Both the position numbers and the translations under genes were made by a program. Shown here in pieces: positions 52,505-61,210 of a DNA stretch of 64,000 nt. Position 1 is the first letter of the stretch, and the number at the start of each line of letters is the position of its first letter. Under the pieces are notes generated by a model that was not told the origin of the DNA, ran no database searches, and was given only the letters and a program-made list of their open reading frames with translations. The DNA is from Syntrophus sp963665935. GTDB taxonomy: Bacteria; Desulfobacterota; Syntrophia; Syntrophales; Syntrophaceae. Where the stretch lies: contig OY762510.1 in NCBI GenBank assembly GCA_963665935.1, forward strand, positions 682,001-746,000, written 5' to 3'.

Positions 52505-53200
52505 CTATAAACGTTGTGCCACTGTAATAAAGAGGTTATCAGAATATTGAGGCAGTCCTATTCTATGTAGTACCTTCGAGACAAACGGTGTTTTCGCATA
52601 ATAGGAACTTTCCACCACCTTCAAACCGCAATCCATCAATTTTGATTCAATTTCTTCCAGAGAGCAGACATTTCTTATATACTTATAATATCGGGGCCGG
52701 CCGGTCAGCTTAAAGATAAGAGGCTCCATCAGCCTGTATAGGCTGTGTTTATTCGGCATGGAGAGGACCAATATACCCCTATCTTTCATGAAGGAAGCAA
52801 GCAGTCTCAACGACCCGGTCAAATCGTCCAGGTATTCAAGAACGCTGGAGCATACAATAAGGTCTGCCTGCGCACTGAATATTTGTCCCAGCGACATAAT
52901 GTCATAATTCAAGAACTCTACGTTGGCCATGCCAATTTCCCGTTTCCTCGCTTGACATATTCGGAGCATCTCAATGCTTCCGTCAACTCCAATAACGCTT
53001 CCATTTCTTTCCGCCAAATAGAAGCTGAGGATACCACTGCCGCACCCTATATCCAGCACATGACTATCCCAACTGCTATACTTGTCGATTGTCTTAGTCC
53101 ATACAGCATAACGTTCCCTGAAAGCTTTATTTTTTGTGTATTTTCTATCAAAATCGGCTGCCATTTTCGTGTGCCAGTCGACCACATTGTTCTCTGTCAT
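52505..53200 (-). CDS. Class I SAM-dependent methyltransferase (UbiG-like)
   Basis: A 231-residue methyltransferase. Motif I is HVLDIGCGSGILSFYLAERNGSVIGVDGSIEML (about 46-78); NVEFLNYDIMSLG near 97 and DLIVCSSVLEYLDDLTGSLRLLASFMKDRGILVLSMPN (about 112-149) complete the fold. It probably methylates a sugar or lipid-linked precursor of the polysaccharide, but the substrate is not readable. It lies 47 bp after the glycosyltransferase gene on the same strand. Confidence 0.85.
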   Translation of the reverse strand: MTENNVVDWHTKMAADFDRKYTKNKAFRERYAVWTKTIDKYSSWDSHVLDIGCGSGILSFYLAERNGSVIGVDGSIEMLRICQARKREIGMANVEFLNYDIMSLGQIFSAQADLIVCSSVLEYLDDLTGSLRLLASFMKDRGILVLSMPNKHSLYRLMEPLIFKLTGRPRYYKYIRNVCSLEEIESKLMDCGLKVVESSYYAKTPFVSKVLHRIGLPQYSDNLFITVAQRL

Positions 53201-53247
53201 GGATCAACACCTCTTAATCAATTGAAGTACTCCACAACCTGATAAAC

Positions 53248-54339
53248 CTATTGCGAAATAACGGTCTCATAAATGTCTTCGAGTCTTGCAGCAACGTTTG
53301 AAGCCAAGTATCGAGAACTCGATTTGAAGCAGTTGGCACTCATCGTCTTCTGTAAATTCTTGTCATTAATAATCTTTGAAACAGATGCAGCTATAGCTTC
53401 CGGCGTATTGCTTTTCAAAAGAAATCCATGCTCGCTGTCCCCGACAATATCCTTTATGCCGCCCACAGGGGTAGCGACAACGGGCAGGCCGAAGGCCATC
53501 GCCTCCAGTACGGAGTTGGGCATGCCCTCCGTGTATGAAGGAAATATGTAGATGTCTGAATCCGTCAACACTTTGCTCTTTGCCTCGCCACTCACAAAAC
53601 CTGGGAACGACACCTTGCATTCAAGGTTATTATCCTTCACGAACTGCAACGCCTTGCCGAGAAAAGGTCCATCACCGGCTACAGTTAAAGAGAGATTGTC
53701 GTACCGTTCCAACAACTGTTTGAAAGCTTGCAAAGTCTCCATGATGCCCTTTTCCTTAACTATCCTTGACAAAAAGAGTAACTTGATATTACTGTTTCGC
53801 TCAATCCTATTGAACCGTGCTTCTATGTTAATGCCCCCGACCAACTTATCATCGACCAGAGTCGTCTCCAAGTATATTGGCTGCGTAAACCCCCATTCGA
53901 TTAATTGATCACGGAACTCTGATCCTAACACGACAAAACAGTCCGCCCTGCGGTAGCATGAGATGAAAAGCGTCCGGAAGTATTTATCAACAGTCTTCGC
54001 GTGCCCCATGTCAAAGCCCCGGAAAAACATCACTGCTTTTTTCCCCCAACCTTTCGCAATTCTCAAAAGAATAGCTTCCCGAACAAGGGAACCATACTCA
54101 AACGAAGGATTCAAATGGACCAGTTCATAATGTCTGTGGTATTTCATCATGAGCAGACAGAACCTCACAGGGTCAAGAATAAATCTTCTAATCCTCTCTA
54201 TTTGCGTCTTCTTTTCCCATCGGTTTGGCCCGACCGTGAAAAAATCAACCCCTACAGAGAAATAATTGCGAATCGACCGGTAATAGTTGGATACACCTCC
54301 CTTTGAATGGAGCGTAGGCACTGTGATGAGTACTTTCAT
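53248..54339 (-). CDS. Glycosyltransferase family 4 (GT-B fold)
   Basis: A cytoplasmic GT of 363 residues from ATG at 54339. N-terminal donor-acceptor region with MKVLITVPTLHSKGGVSNYYRSI; C-terminal donor-binding domain with LFLSRIVKEKGIMETLQAFKQL near 178 and IFPSYTEGMPNSVLEAMAFGLPVVATPVGGIKDIV (about 262-296), including the E-x7-E pattern. The open frame reaches 39 codons further upstream, into the preceding gene, but that part is not GT-like. The ribosome site of the chosen start is weak, so the start is less certain than the function. Confidence 0.87.
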   Translation of the reverse strand: MKVLITVPTLHSKGGVSNYYRSIRNYFSVGVDFFTVGPNRWEKKTQIERIRRFILDPVRFCLLMMKYHRHYELVHLNPSFEYGSLVREAILLRIAKGWGKKAVMFFRGFDMGHAKTVDKYFRTLFISCYRRADCFVVLGSEFRDQLIEWGFTQPIYLETTLVDDKLVGGINIEARFNRIERNSNIKLLFLSRIVKEKGIMETLQAFKQLLERYDNLSLTVAGDGPFLGKALQFVKDNNLECKVSFPGFVSGEAKSKVLTDSDIYIFPSYTEGMPNSVLEAMAFGLPVVATPVGGIKDIVGDSEHGFLLKSNTPEAIAASVSKIINDKNLQKTMSANCFKSSSRYLASNVAARLEDIYETVISQ

Positions 54340-54397
54340 TTTTTTTCGAAGACCGCCTCTTGCGTTTTCATTGCAACTATTATCCAAAGGGCTGCTC

Positions 54398-55033
54398 TTA
54401 CGTGCTGTTTCGCCCGCGGCATAGGTTCGTTTCCGAAAGCCTGTCTTCGACCGCATAAAGAGTCTTTTCGTGTCTCATAATCTCTTCAACGGACCAGCGA
54501 TAGCGAACCACCTTGGCCGGAACACCTGCAACGATTGAATACGGCTCCACATCACGCGTTACCACTGCACCTGCTGCTACAATTGAACCCCGCCTAACGG
54601 TAACTCCTTTGAGGATAATGGCCCCCGCCCCAATCCACACATCATCTTCAACAACTACAGGCGCGTCATCTTCGGGTCTCTTTTCATGGACATCATACAT
54701 AAACTTGTTAAGTATCGATGCGTTATGATTTCCACCACGAATTGTCACGAAAGGTCCGAACATCACCTTATTTCCAATGGTGAGCCCTTTGACTGCGGTG
54801 AAACAGGCACCGCTACCTATGAATACATCGTTCCCAATATGGATCGTACGATAGTAGAACTCATCGAAGGGATTGAATGACACATTTCTGCCACACGAGG
54901 CAAAAAGAGGACGAATTGCAAGCCTCAGTATCCGTCTGATAGCACCTGCCATAAGAAGCCACATTGAACCGGGCAACTGTGACAGTTTCATTGAATGAGG
55001 AAGGTTAAGATCCTTTACAGAAACCCTTTTCAT
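54398..55033 (-). CDS. Hexapeptide-repeat acetyltransferase
   Basis: A 211-residue left-handed beta-helix acyltransferase that O-acetylates or N-acetylates a sugar with acetyl-CoA. Hexapeptide blocks: IHIGNDVFIGSGACF and GLTIGNKVMFGPFVTIRGGNH (about 65-98, with the catalytic-type His in GGNHN) and VVVEDDVWIGAGAIILKGVTVRRGSIVAAGAVVTRDVEPYSIVAGVPAKVV (about 126-176). The C-terminal ~25 residues are a loose tail. It follows the pseudogene region and precedes the GT4 gene. Confidence 0.88.
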   Translation of the reverse strand: MKRVSVKDLNLPHSMKLSQLPGSMWLLMAGAIRRILRLAIRPLFASCGRNVSFNPFDEFYYRTIHIGNDVFIGSGACFTAVKGLTIGNKVMFGPFVTIRGGNHNASILNKFMYDVHEKRPEDDAPVVVEDDVWIGAGAIILKGVTVRRGSIVAAGAVVTRDVEPYSIVAGVPAKVVRYRWSVEEIMRHEKTLYAVEDRLSETNLCRGRNST

Positions 55034-55128
55034 TACAGATTATTCAAGTATGCAAGCAAAGCTTCGCCCTAAACTTTTATATGAAAATAAATCCAAGTTA
55101 TTGATTATTTTCATTATTCGTTGTGATT

Positions 55129-55617
55129 TTAGGCATGGAGGTTAGAATCAAAAAGGGCCGTTGCTACTTCACGACCATCTTCTCCAATTTTAATCTCTGC
55201 TTCAGGATTGTCTATTAGGTATTCAGCTGCAAGTCACAGTTCAGCAACATCACCCGGGTTGACCAGTATTGCATTCTTCCGATCAACGATAAAATCAACG
55301 ACATCTGAACCACAAGATACAATAACAGGTTTGCCGGTGGCAAGGAATCCGCTAAGTTTGAAAGGAAACCCTGCATGGGCATAGCCGAGATTTATTCTTG
55401 TCATACAATAAATTAGGTATTCTGCTCCGATCACGTTCTCTATATTGTTGTCTAAATGTGAACTGATCACGATAATACAATCTGCTAAATCCTTCATTCT
55501 TGCTTAAAGAAAGAAGGATCATCAAGCTCATTTTCATGTAATGTTATAAAGAGTGCGAGATCTCCATCGTTAAGCCACAGTTATCTTTTAATTTTGCAAT
55601 TGGCTCGGGATAAATAG
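55129..55617 (-). pseudogene. Decayed glycosyltransferase (C-terminal half, two frame changes and one stop)
   Basis: The minus strand carries a GT-B-type C-terminus in three frames. First PEPIAKLKDNCGLTMEI (about 55600-55550), then DGDLALFITLHENELDDPSFF (about 55565-55505), then MKDLADCIIVISSHLDNN...GFPFKLSGFLATGKPVIVSCGSDVVDFI (55497-55237). The last frame is broken by TGA at 55236-55234 and then continues LAAEYLIDNPEAEIKIGEDG... to TAA at 55131-55129. So at least two frameshifts and one nonsense codon are needed to join it. No intact N-terminus remains; only ~490 bp are left directly after capG. In many L-fucosamine clusters a fucosaminyl transferase gene sits in this place, so loss of that enzyme is a fair inference. 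Confidence 0.72.
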
Positions 55618-56745
55618 TTATTTATACCAAACCGTTCGATTCACATAACTTGTATAGCTGGCAATTATCCGCACAACCTTTTCAGATACATTTGACGTGT
55701 CGTAATCTTGAACTATGCGCATTGACCGCGCCATTCCCCTCTTCTGGTTATCGATAATGCCGAGTGCCTCATGAACAGTTTGCCAGTCGAGGCCAGTCAT
55801 CATTACAGATCCCTCTTCCATTCCTTCTGGACGTTCGTGGGCCTCTCGAATGTTAAGAGCCGGAAAGTTAAGAATTGATGACTCCTCGGTAATGGTGCCA
55901 CTGTCCGAAAGAACGACCTTCGCATTCAACTCCAGTTTGACATAGTCTGTCAAAGAAAAAGGTTTGCAAAGCTCAATCAGTGTCGGAAGTTCAACACTTT
56001 CCTTTTCCATGCGCTTTCTGGTTCGGGGATGGGTGGTAACAATGACCCGCTTGCCGTAATGCTCAGCCAAACCATTCAGGACCGAGATCAGCCCTTTAAA
56101 GTTGCGATCATTGTCAACATTTTCTTCCCGGTGGCAGCTTACAAGAAAGTAGTCCAAAGGCTTCACATCAAGTCGGGCCAGCACATCGGAACGTTCTATC
56201 TTTGGCATATAGTGATGGAGGACCTCATACATAGGGCTGCCTGTCTTGATGATTCGATCGGGGGGCAATCCCTCGCGCAGCAGATATTCTCGTGAAATCG
56301 CACTGTAGGGGAGGTTGATGTCGCTGATATGGTCGACAATCTTGCGATTGATCTCCTCGGGTACCCGTTGATCGAAGCAGCGGTTCCCCGCCTCCATGTG
56401 AAATATTGGGATTTTACGCCGTTTTGCCGGAATGGCCGCCAGGCAGCTATTGGTATCGCCCAGGATTAGGAGTGCATCCGGTTTTTCCTGTTCGAGCACC
56501 GGGTCCAGCTTGATGATGGTCAGGCCGATCGTCTCGGCCGCGTTAGTCCCTGCTGCCCCCAGGTAGTAATCAGGTTTCCTGATCCCGAGATCGGCGAAAA
56601 AGATTTCATTCAGCTCGTAGTCAAAGTTCTGCCCTGTGTGAACTAGGATATGATCGCAATATTGATCAAGCTTACTCAGCACTCTGGAAAGGCGGATTAT
56701 TTCCGGTCGAGTGCCCACAACCGTCAGCACTTTAAGCTTTTTCAC
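55618..56745 (-). CDS. capG: UDP-N-acetyl-L-talosamine 2-epimerase-type enzyme (CapG/WbjD/FnlC)
   Basis: A 375-residue member of the WecB/UDP-GlcNAc 2-epimerase family. Signature parts: VVGTRPEIIRLSRVLSKL, VHTGQNFDYELNEIFFADLGI (about 36-56), ILGDTNSCLAAI, HMEAGNRCFDQRVPEEINRKIVDHISDINLPYSA (about 116-149) and VLSDSGTITEESSILNFPALNIREAHERPEGME near 270. With capE and capF directly upstream it most likely carries out the last epimerisation to UDP-N-acetyl-L-fucosamine. Only 1 bp separates it from capF. Confidence 0.92.
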   Translation of the reverse strand: MKKLKVLTVVGTRPEIIRLSRVLSKLDQYCDHILVHTGQNFDYELNEIFFADLGIRKPDYYLGAAGTNAAETIGLTIIKLDPVLEQEKPDALLILGDTNSCLAAIPAKRRKIPIFHMEAGNRCFDQRVPEEINRKIVDHISDINLPYSAISREYLLREGLPPDRIIKTGSPMYEVLHHYMPKIERSDVLARLDVKPLDYFLVSCHREENVDNDRNFKGLISVLNGLAEHYGKRVIVTTHPRTRKRMEKESVELPTLIELCKPFSLTDYVKLELNAKVVLSDSGTITEESSILNFPALNIREAHERPEGMEEGSVMMTGLDWQTVHEALGIIDNQKRGMARSMRIVQDYDTSNVSEKVVRIIASYTSYVNRTVWYK

Positions 56746-56746
56746 A

Positions 56747-57862
56747 TTATACCTCTTGATAATACGTATCCGGTTTCAGCAAATCAAAGATCTGGTTTGC
56801 CCAAAAAAGAACGATCATTTCTTCTTTCGAGAGGTTTTCAATATGATGAGTATAACCTGGAGGGATATCAAGGACCTCCCATTGCTTTCCTGAAACCCTG
56901 TACTCGAGAATCTCATTCGTATCTATATGTCTGAATCGTATTGCTGCTTCGCCCTGCAGCACACAAAACTTTTCCACCTTACTGTCATGATAATGGTTCC
57001 CGCGGATTATTCCGCCGAAGGTGCGTGACACAAATATCTGCCCGAACTGCGATGACTTGATTAACTCGGCAAGTTCTCCGCGATCATCTTTTTTTATGTC
57101 CAAAGCATAGGAAAAGTCATCTTTTTCAAGATATGAGATATATGTTGAATGAAGCTTCCTTGTAAAATCATCGGATAAATCGGGAATAATAAGGCTGGTG
57201 CGGGTCTCGCGTAAGCCATAGATCTTTTTCGCAAGATCTCCTAGATTAATGCAGTATGTTGGTCGCACTGAAAGGCAAGAAGATGAAGGTTTGACCATAC
57301 CTGCAAAGATGCCCACAAACTCCGACACGACATCGTCAATATACACCAGTTCCACCACATTTGCCGGATTGGAGATGCTGATGTCCAAGCCACGCGATAT
57401 ATTGTAACAGAAGGTGGAAACAACGGAGTTATAGTTTGGACGTGACCATTTTCCGAAGACATTGTTAAGTCTGTAGACATATACAGGTGCTCCGGTGCTG
57501 ATTCTATATTCAAAAAGGATATCTTCAGATGCCTTTTTGCTTCTGCCATAGGGGTTGTCCAGTGCTGCCTGGGTTGAGGAAGAAAAGACAATGGGGGGTG
57601 TTCGATTGAGTTCATTCAGGAGATTCACGATGGTTTGTGTAAGACCAATATTTCCTTCATTGAATTCCTCTTCCTTTTGCGGTCTGTTGATTCCGGCCAG
57701 ATGAAAGATAATGTCAGCCTCATGCAAATGTTTTTCAAGCAGAGTCAATTCATCATTTACATCAAAACCGAGTATCCTGACCTCCGGGAGTCGTGATAAA
57801 GCCACCCCGAGATTTTTGCCCATGAAACCATTCGAACCGGTTATCAGTACAGTTGTCGTCAT
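56747..57862 (-). CDS. capF: Bifunctional reductase/epimerase of L-fucosamine synthesis (CapF/WbjC)
   Basis: A 371-residue protein with an N-terminal SDR reductase (VLITGSNGFMGKNLGVAL, IIFHLAGINRPQKEEEF, VFSSSTQAALDNPYGRSKKASEDIL with the YGRSK active site) and a C-terminal cupin epimerase (about 255-371: GQIFVSRTFGGIIRGNHYHDSKVEKFCVLQGEAAIRF, IPPGYTHHIENL). This two-domain layout is specific for CapF, which makes UDP-2-acetamido-2,6-dideoxy-L-talose. It overlaps capE by 4 bp. Confidence 0.95.
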   Translation of the reverse strand: MTTTVLITGSNGFMGKNLGVALSRLPEVRILGFDVNDELTLLEKHLHEADIIFHLAGINRPQKEEEFNEGNIGLTQTIVNLLNELNRTPPIVFSSSTQAALDNPYGRSKKASEDILFEYRISTGAPVYVYRLNNVFGKWSRPNYNSVVSTFCYNISRGLDISISNPANVVELVYIDDVVSEFVGIFAGMVKPSSSCLSVRPTYCINLGDLAKKIYGLRETRTSLIIPDLSDDFTRKLHSTYISYLEKDDFSYALDIKKDDRGELAELIKSSQFGQIFVSRTFGGIIRGNHYHDSKVEKFCVLQGEAAIRFRHIDTNEILEYRVSGKQWEVLDIPPGYTHHIENLSKEEMIVLFWANQIFDLLKPDTYYQEV

Positions 57863-58887
57863 AAGCTATATGTTCTCTTTCCCTTCAGTGCCTCTTGCAC
57901 AATATCTAGTTTCTTGAGGAGTTTTATCATGCCACCCACATCTAGGCGTTCTGTATTGTCCGATGTATAATCTTGATAAACTGATATCTTTTCCTCTCCT
58001 TCGACAAAATAGAGATTATAGTTCAGATCACGGACATCGGCAGGGATACGGTAATAACCGCCCATATCCTCAGCCTTTGCCATTTCCTCACGGTTCAGCA
58101 GGGTCTCATACAGCTTTTCGCCGTGACGCGTGCCTATGACCCTTATTTCATGATTCGGATTAAAAAGCTGACGGATTGCTTCGGCCAAGACGCGAATTGT
58201 GGCTGCAGGCGCCTTCTGCACAAAGATATCACCGGGATTTCCATGCTCAAAAGCATAGAGGACAAGGTCGACCGCATCATCGATGGTCATCATGAAACGC
58301 GTCATGTTGGGATCAGTAATCGTAAGCGGTTTGCTTTCAAGAATCTGCTGCATAAAAAGCGGAATCACCGAGCCACGGGAAGCCATGACATTTCCATAAC
58401 GAGTCCCGCAGAATATCGTCGATGTCTCGCCATACATGCGTGCCTTGGCAGCCATCAATTTTTCCATGAGTGCCTTGGACATCCCCATGGCATTAACCGG
58501 ATAAACCGCCTTATCCGTGCTGAGTACAATCAGATTCTTCACATGACACGCCATAGCAGCATTCATCACATTTTCGGCGCCCAGCACATTCGTTCTAACC
58601 GCCTCAATGGGAAAGAACTCACAGGAAGGCACCTGTTTCAGAGCCGCTGCATGGAATACGTAATCCACGCCTTGCATAGCAGGCAGGATACTATCGTAGT
58701 TACGTACATCACCGATATAGAACTTTACCTTCTGATTGGCCAATGCTATTCGCTGATCTTCCTGCTTTTTCTCGTCGCGGCTGAATATCCGTATTTCTTT
58801 AACCCCTGTATCAAGAAACCGGCTTAAAACAGCATTGCCAAACGTTCCTGTACCTCCAGTTATGAGTAACGTTTTGTCTGTAAACAT
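57859..58887 (-). CDS. capE: UDP-GlcNAc 4,6-dehydratase/5-epimerase (CapE/WbjB)
   Basis: First enzyme of the UDP-N-acetyl-L-fucosamine route, 342 residues from ATG at 58887. Motifs: LLITGGTGTFGNAVLSRFL at the N-terminus, IFSRDEKKQEDQRIALAN near 32, FHAAALKQVPSCEFFPIEAV near 78, LIVLSTDKAVYPVNAMGMSKALMEKLM (about 118-144; Met in place of Tyr in the M-x3-K site is typical of this family) and TRYGNVMASRGSVIPLF. The start was set by GTGGAG upstream; a GTG 12 bp earlier is the alternative. It opens the cap group. Confidence 0.95.
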   Translation of the reverse strand: MFTDKTLLITGGTGTFGNAVLSRFLDTGVKEIRIFSRDEKKQEDQRIALANQKVKFYIGDVRNYDSILPAMQGVDYVFHAAALKQVPSCEFFPIEAVRTNVLGAENVMNAAMACHVKNLIVLSTDKAVYPVNAMGMSKALMEKLMAAKARMYGETSTIFCGTRYGNVMASRGSVIPLFMQQILESKPLTITDPNMTRFMMTIDDAVDLVLYAFEHGNPGDIFVQKAPAATIRVLAEAIRQLFNPNHEIRVIGTRHGEKLYETLLNREEMAKAEDMGGYYRIPADVRDLNYNLYFVEGEEKISVYQDYTSDNTERLDVGGMIKLLKKLDIVQEALKGKRTYSL

Positions 58888-58980
58888 ATACAACTCCACT
58901 TTATATTAAAATATATCCATCCAGCGGATTATTTTCATCCTGACGTTGTGCCCGTGCCGGGCATGGTGGTTAGAGAATGA

Positions 58981-60222
58981 TTAATTATTCCTCTTTTTCC
59001 GCACATTAAGGGTAACCCTGTCTACAAACTCCCCTAAAGGCACCACCCAATTTCGATAATCAAAAGACTCTTCAGCTCTTTTCCTTGCATGCCGACACAT
59101 GGCCAGCCTCTCATCCCAAGACAGGGAAAGGATGCGGCGGATGCCCTCAGCAAAGGCCTCGGGGGAACAGTCAGACACGACAATCCCCTCATAACCATCC
59201 TTCACATACAAACCTATATCACCCGTCAGGTTGCAGATCACCGGAACTCCCATAGCAAGGCTTTCCACAAGTTTAGTAGGGAAGCCGGCATTTGCAAACT
59301 TTGCATCAGGTCGTAACAGGATGGAAAAATCTGACTGTGCCAACTCTCGAAGTGCCTCCCTGTGCGGTAGCCTGCCGGTAAAATGCAAACTTTCATGCAG
59401 TATTTCCAATAAGTCACTGTCGGATCCAAGATTCATCCGGAGTTCCTCCTGCGACGGACCCACCGCTACAATTTCGCATTTTTCTGGCCCCACTAATGAA
59501 AGACCACGGATGGCACTTACGAGATAATCTTTCTGCTGTGCAGTTCCCACAAAAACCAGACGAAGCCTCTCCTGGCCTGTCCTTGTCGGCAGGGCCTCCC
59601 GCCCGGTCCACTTGTCCTCTGATACATCCACCAAATTAGGCAAACGGACTGTTGGCACGCCACATCCGGAATAGTAATTCTCCAGGTAAGTACTTATGGC
59701 AATAACACCGTCAGACAAGGAGTGCCCCTTTCGCATGCGAAATTCTGAGTCCAAGGCACGGTATCCATATCTGCCGCCCTTTACATGCCCCCGATCATAC
59801 CATTCCGCGACGTCACAAATTAGAGGAATTTGTCTTGATCTACACCATTTCAATAAACGGAAGATCAACAATGACTGGGGTTGATAAACAATGATCGCAC
59901 TGAATGGACCGCTGCTCGCCTCTTCAGTGTTAAGGCGATGGAGGAAGGAAGCCCCGGTTATTATTGATACCCATTGCTTCAGTTCTCCAAACGTGCCCAT
60001 TCTCGCGGGTTGAGTTGATTGGTATTTGAATCCTGCATAAATAGAGGTATCGTCATTTTGTGCTCTATCTGAATGCCTATGTGCGGGTTGCAGAGATTTT
60101 TCAATACCGAAAAATAGGACTGAGTGTCCGTATTCACGCAGAGCCTTTGCAACGCCAAGAACGTGAAAAACCCCGGCACTTCCATCTGGAAACTTAAACA
60201 TGCCAACATAACCAATCTTCAT
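58981..60222 (-). CDS. Glycosyltransferase family 4, second
   Basis: A 413-residue GT-B enzyme. N-terminus KIGYVGMFKFPDGSAGVFHVLGVAKALREYGHSVLFFG is the acceptor-side Rossmann fold; the C-terminal half has LVFVGTAQQKDYLVSAIRGLSLVG near 222, RLPHREALRELAQSDFSILLRPDAKFANAGFPTKLVESLAMGVPVICNLTGDIGLYV (about 290-346). The KLVESLA region supplies the donor-binding Glu. It likely adds a sugar of the polysaccharide repeat. It is the first intact gene of the operon downstream of the IS66 element, which separates it from the nucleotidyltransferase gene. Confidence 0.86.
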   Translation of the reverse strand: MKIGYVGMFKFPDGSAGVFHVLGVAKALREYGHSVLFFGIEKSLQPAHRHSDRAQNDDTSIYAGFKYQSTQPARMGTFGELKQWVSIITGASFLHRLNTEEASSGPFSAIIVYQPQSLLIFRLLKWCRSRQIPLICDVAEWYDRGHVKGGRYGYRALDSEFRMRKGHSLSDGVIAISTYLENYYSGCGVPTVRLPNLVDVSEDKWTGREALPTRTGQERLRLVFVGTAQQKDYLVSAIRGLSLVGPEKCEIVAVGPSQEELRMNLGSDSDLLEILHESLHFTGRLPHREALRELAQSDFSILLRPDAKFANAGFPTKLVESLAMGVPVICNLTGDIGLYVKDGYEGIVVSDCSPEAFAEGIRRILSLSWDERLAMCRHARKRAEESFDYRNWVVPLGEFVDRVTLNVRKKRNN

Positions 60223-60421
60223 ATCAGATTTCTCACAGGTGCTCTGGGGAAATTAAGGGTAGTTATGCAATGGTTTCGATACGACACGCAAATTATTTAC
60301 ACAGGTGAAAATTCTTTCACCAAGATCAAACAAATATGATGAACCAATATTCTTAACCGTCTCAGCAAAGTCCTAAGCGGACCTTGGTGAAACATAATTG
60401 TGAAGGCTTACAATTCACTCA

Positions 60422-60429
60422 TGGAAAAA
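60422..60429. repeat. IS66 target-site duplication, left copy
   Basis: TGGAAAAA directly before the left end of the element; the same eight bases follow the right end at 62979-62986. Eight-base duplications are standard for IS66. Confidence 0.93.
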
Positions 60430-60453
60430 GTAAGCGTCTGATGTACCCATCTT
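60430..60453 (+). repeat. Left terminal inverted repeat of the IS66 element
   Basis: GTAAGCGT followed by GA, A, CATCTT matches the right end (62978-62955, read inverted) at 17 of 24 positions, including the first eight without a gap. Confidence 0.9.
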
Positions 60454-60478
60454 CACATCCGTCATTCCCTGAGCTATA

Positions 60479-60512
60479 GCCTCCCACAAAGAAAAATTTC
60501 TTTCTGGGAGGC
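60479..60512 (+). promoter_or_regulatory. Hairpin that covers the tnpA ribosome binding site
   Basis: GCCTCCCACAAAGAAA (60479-60494) pairs with TTTCTTTCTGGGAGGC (60497-60512) with one C-C mismatch. The right arm contains GGGAGG (60506-60511), the tnpA ribosome site six bases before ATG at 60518. Transcripts that enter from outside would fold this stem and block tnpA translation; transcripts starting inside it would not. Similar protection is known in other IS families (for example IS10). Confidence 0.75.
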
Positions 60513-60517
60513 AAAAT

Positions 60518-60841
60518 ATGATGATCAGAGCGGAACGACGAGCCCATTGGCGCACCATCATCGAAGACCAGGCAGCAAGTGGCTTGAACATCACCACATT
60601 TTGCCGTGAAAAGCAGATCAATCGGCATCAGTTTCATGCCTGGCGCCGCCGACTCCGGGAACAAGAACCTTGCACAGGAGGTTTTCTGGAACTGATTCCC
60701 GGAAGAGCGGTCGAAACCGGCTCCGGCATCCGAATTCATCCAGACAAGAATTTCGCCATCGAGGTGGATCGGGGATTCGATCCCTTCACCCTCCGCACCG
60801 TCGTTGAAACGCTTCGGAGCCTCTCCCCGTGCTCGGTCTGA
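60518..60841 (+). CDS. tnpA: IS66 accessory protein TnpA
   Basis: First IS66 gene, 107 residues. It has a helix-turn-helix-like region with RAHWRTIIEDQAASGLNITTFCREKQINRHQFHAWRRRLREQ (about 6-47), as in the TnpA/InsA-like proteins of this family; the C-terminal half is variable. Its 3' end overlaps tnpB by 13 bp, which points to translational coupling. TnpA and TnpB are needed for full transposition in studied IS66 members but their exact roles are not clear. Confidence 0.93.
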   Translation: MMIRAERRAHWRTIIEDQAASGLNITTFCREKQINRHQFHAWRRRLREQEPCTGGFLELIPGRAVETGSGIRIHPDKNFAIEVDRGFDPFTLRTVVETLRSLSPCSV

Positions 60842-61170
60842 CGGCGGCAACCCACATCTATCTGTATCGCGGCCGCTGCGACATGCGCAAATCTTTCGAT
60901 GGTCTCTGCGGCCTCATCCGATCCGAGTTGGGGGCCGATCCCCTGTCTGGATCTCTGTTCGTCTTCGTGAACCGCCGTCGCAACATGGTCAAACTCCTCT
61001 ACTGGGACCGGGATGGTTTGGCTCTCTGGTACAAACGCCTGGAACGGGGCTGCTTCATCCTTCCGGAGCGGTGGACCGAAGACGGTCTGATCGAGCGTCG
61101 GGATCTGACCATGCTGCTGGAAGGAATCGTACCGAAAAAAGTGGGGAATAGATACAAAATAGGCATATAA
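60829..61170 (+). CDS. tnpB: IS66 accessory protein TnpB, GTG start
   Basis: Second IS66 gene, 113 residues. IYLYRGRCDMRKSFDGLCGLIRSELGADPLSGSLFVFVNRRRNMVKLLYWDRDGLALWYKRLERGCF spans the conserved IS66 Orf2 domain. The frame opens with GTG inside the end of tnpA (13-bp overlap). A 40-bp spacer follows before tnpC, with a candidate promoter in it. Confidence 0.95.
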   Translation: MLGLTAATHIYLYRGRCDMRKSFDGLCGLIRSELGADPLSGSLFVFVNRRRNMVKLLYWDRDGLALWYKRLERGCFILPERWTEDGLIERRDLTMLLEGIVPKKVGNRYKIGI

Positions 61171-61174
61171 ATAC

Positions 61175-61203
61175 TTGACATTATTAGGTTAATGTGCTAC
61201 ATA
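61175..61203 (+). promoter_or_regulatory. Candidate internal promoter for tnpC
   Basis: TTGACA (61175-61180, perfect -35) is followed by a 17-bp spacer and TACATA (61198-61203), with TG two bases before it (extended -10). The transcript would start about 6-7 bases later, at or next to the tnpC ATG (61211), so the mRNA would be leaderless. No ribosome site precedes that ATG, which agrees with such a start. Confidence 0.6.
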
Positions 61204-61210
61204 CCCTCCC

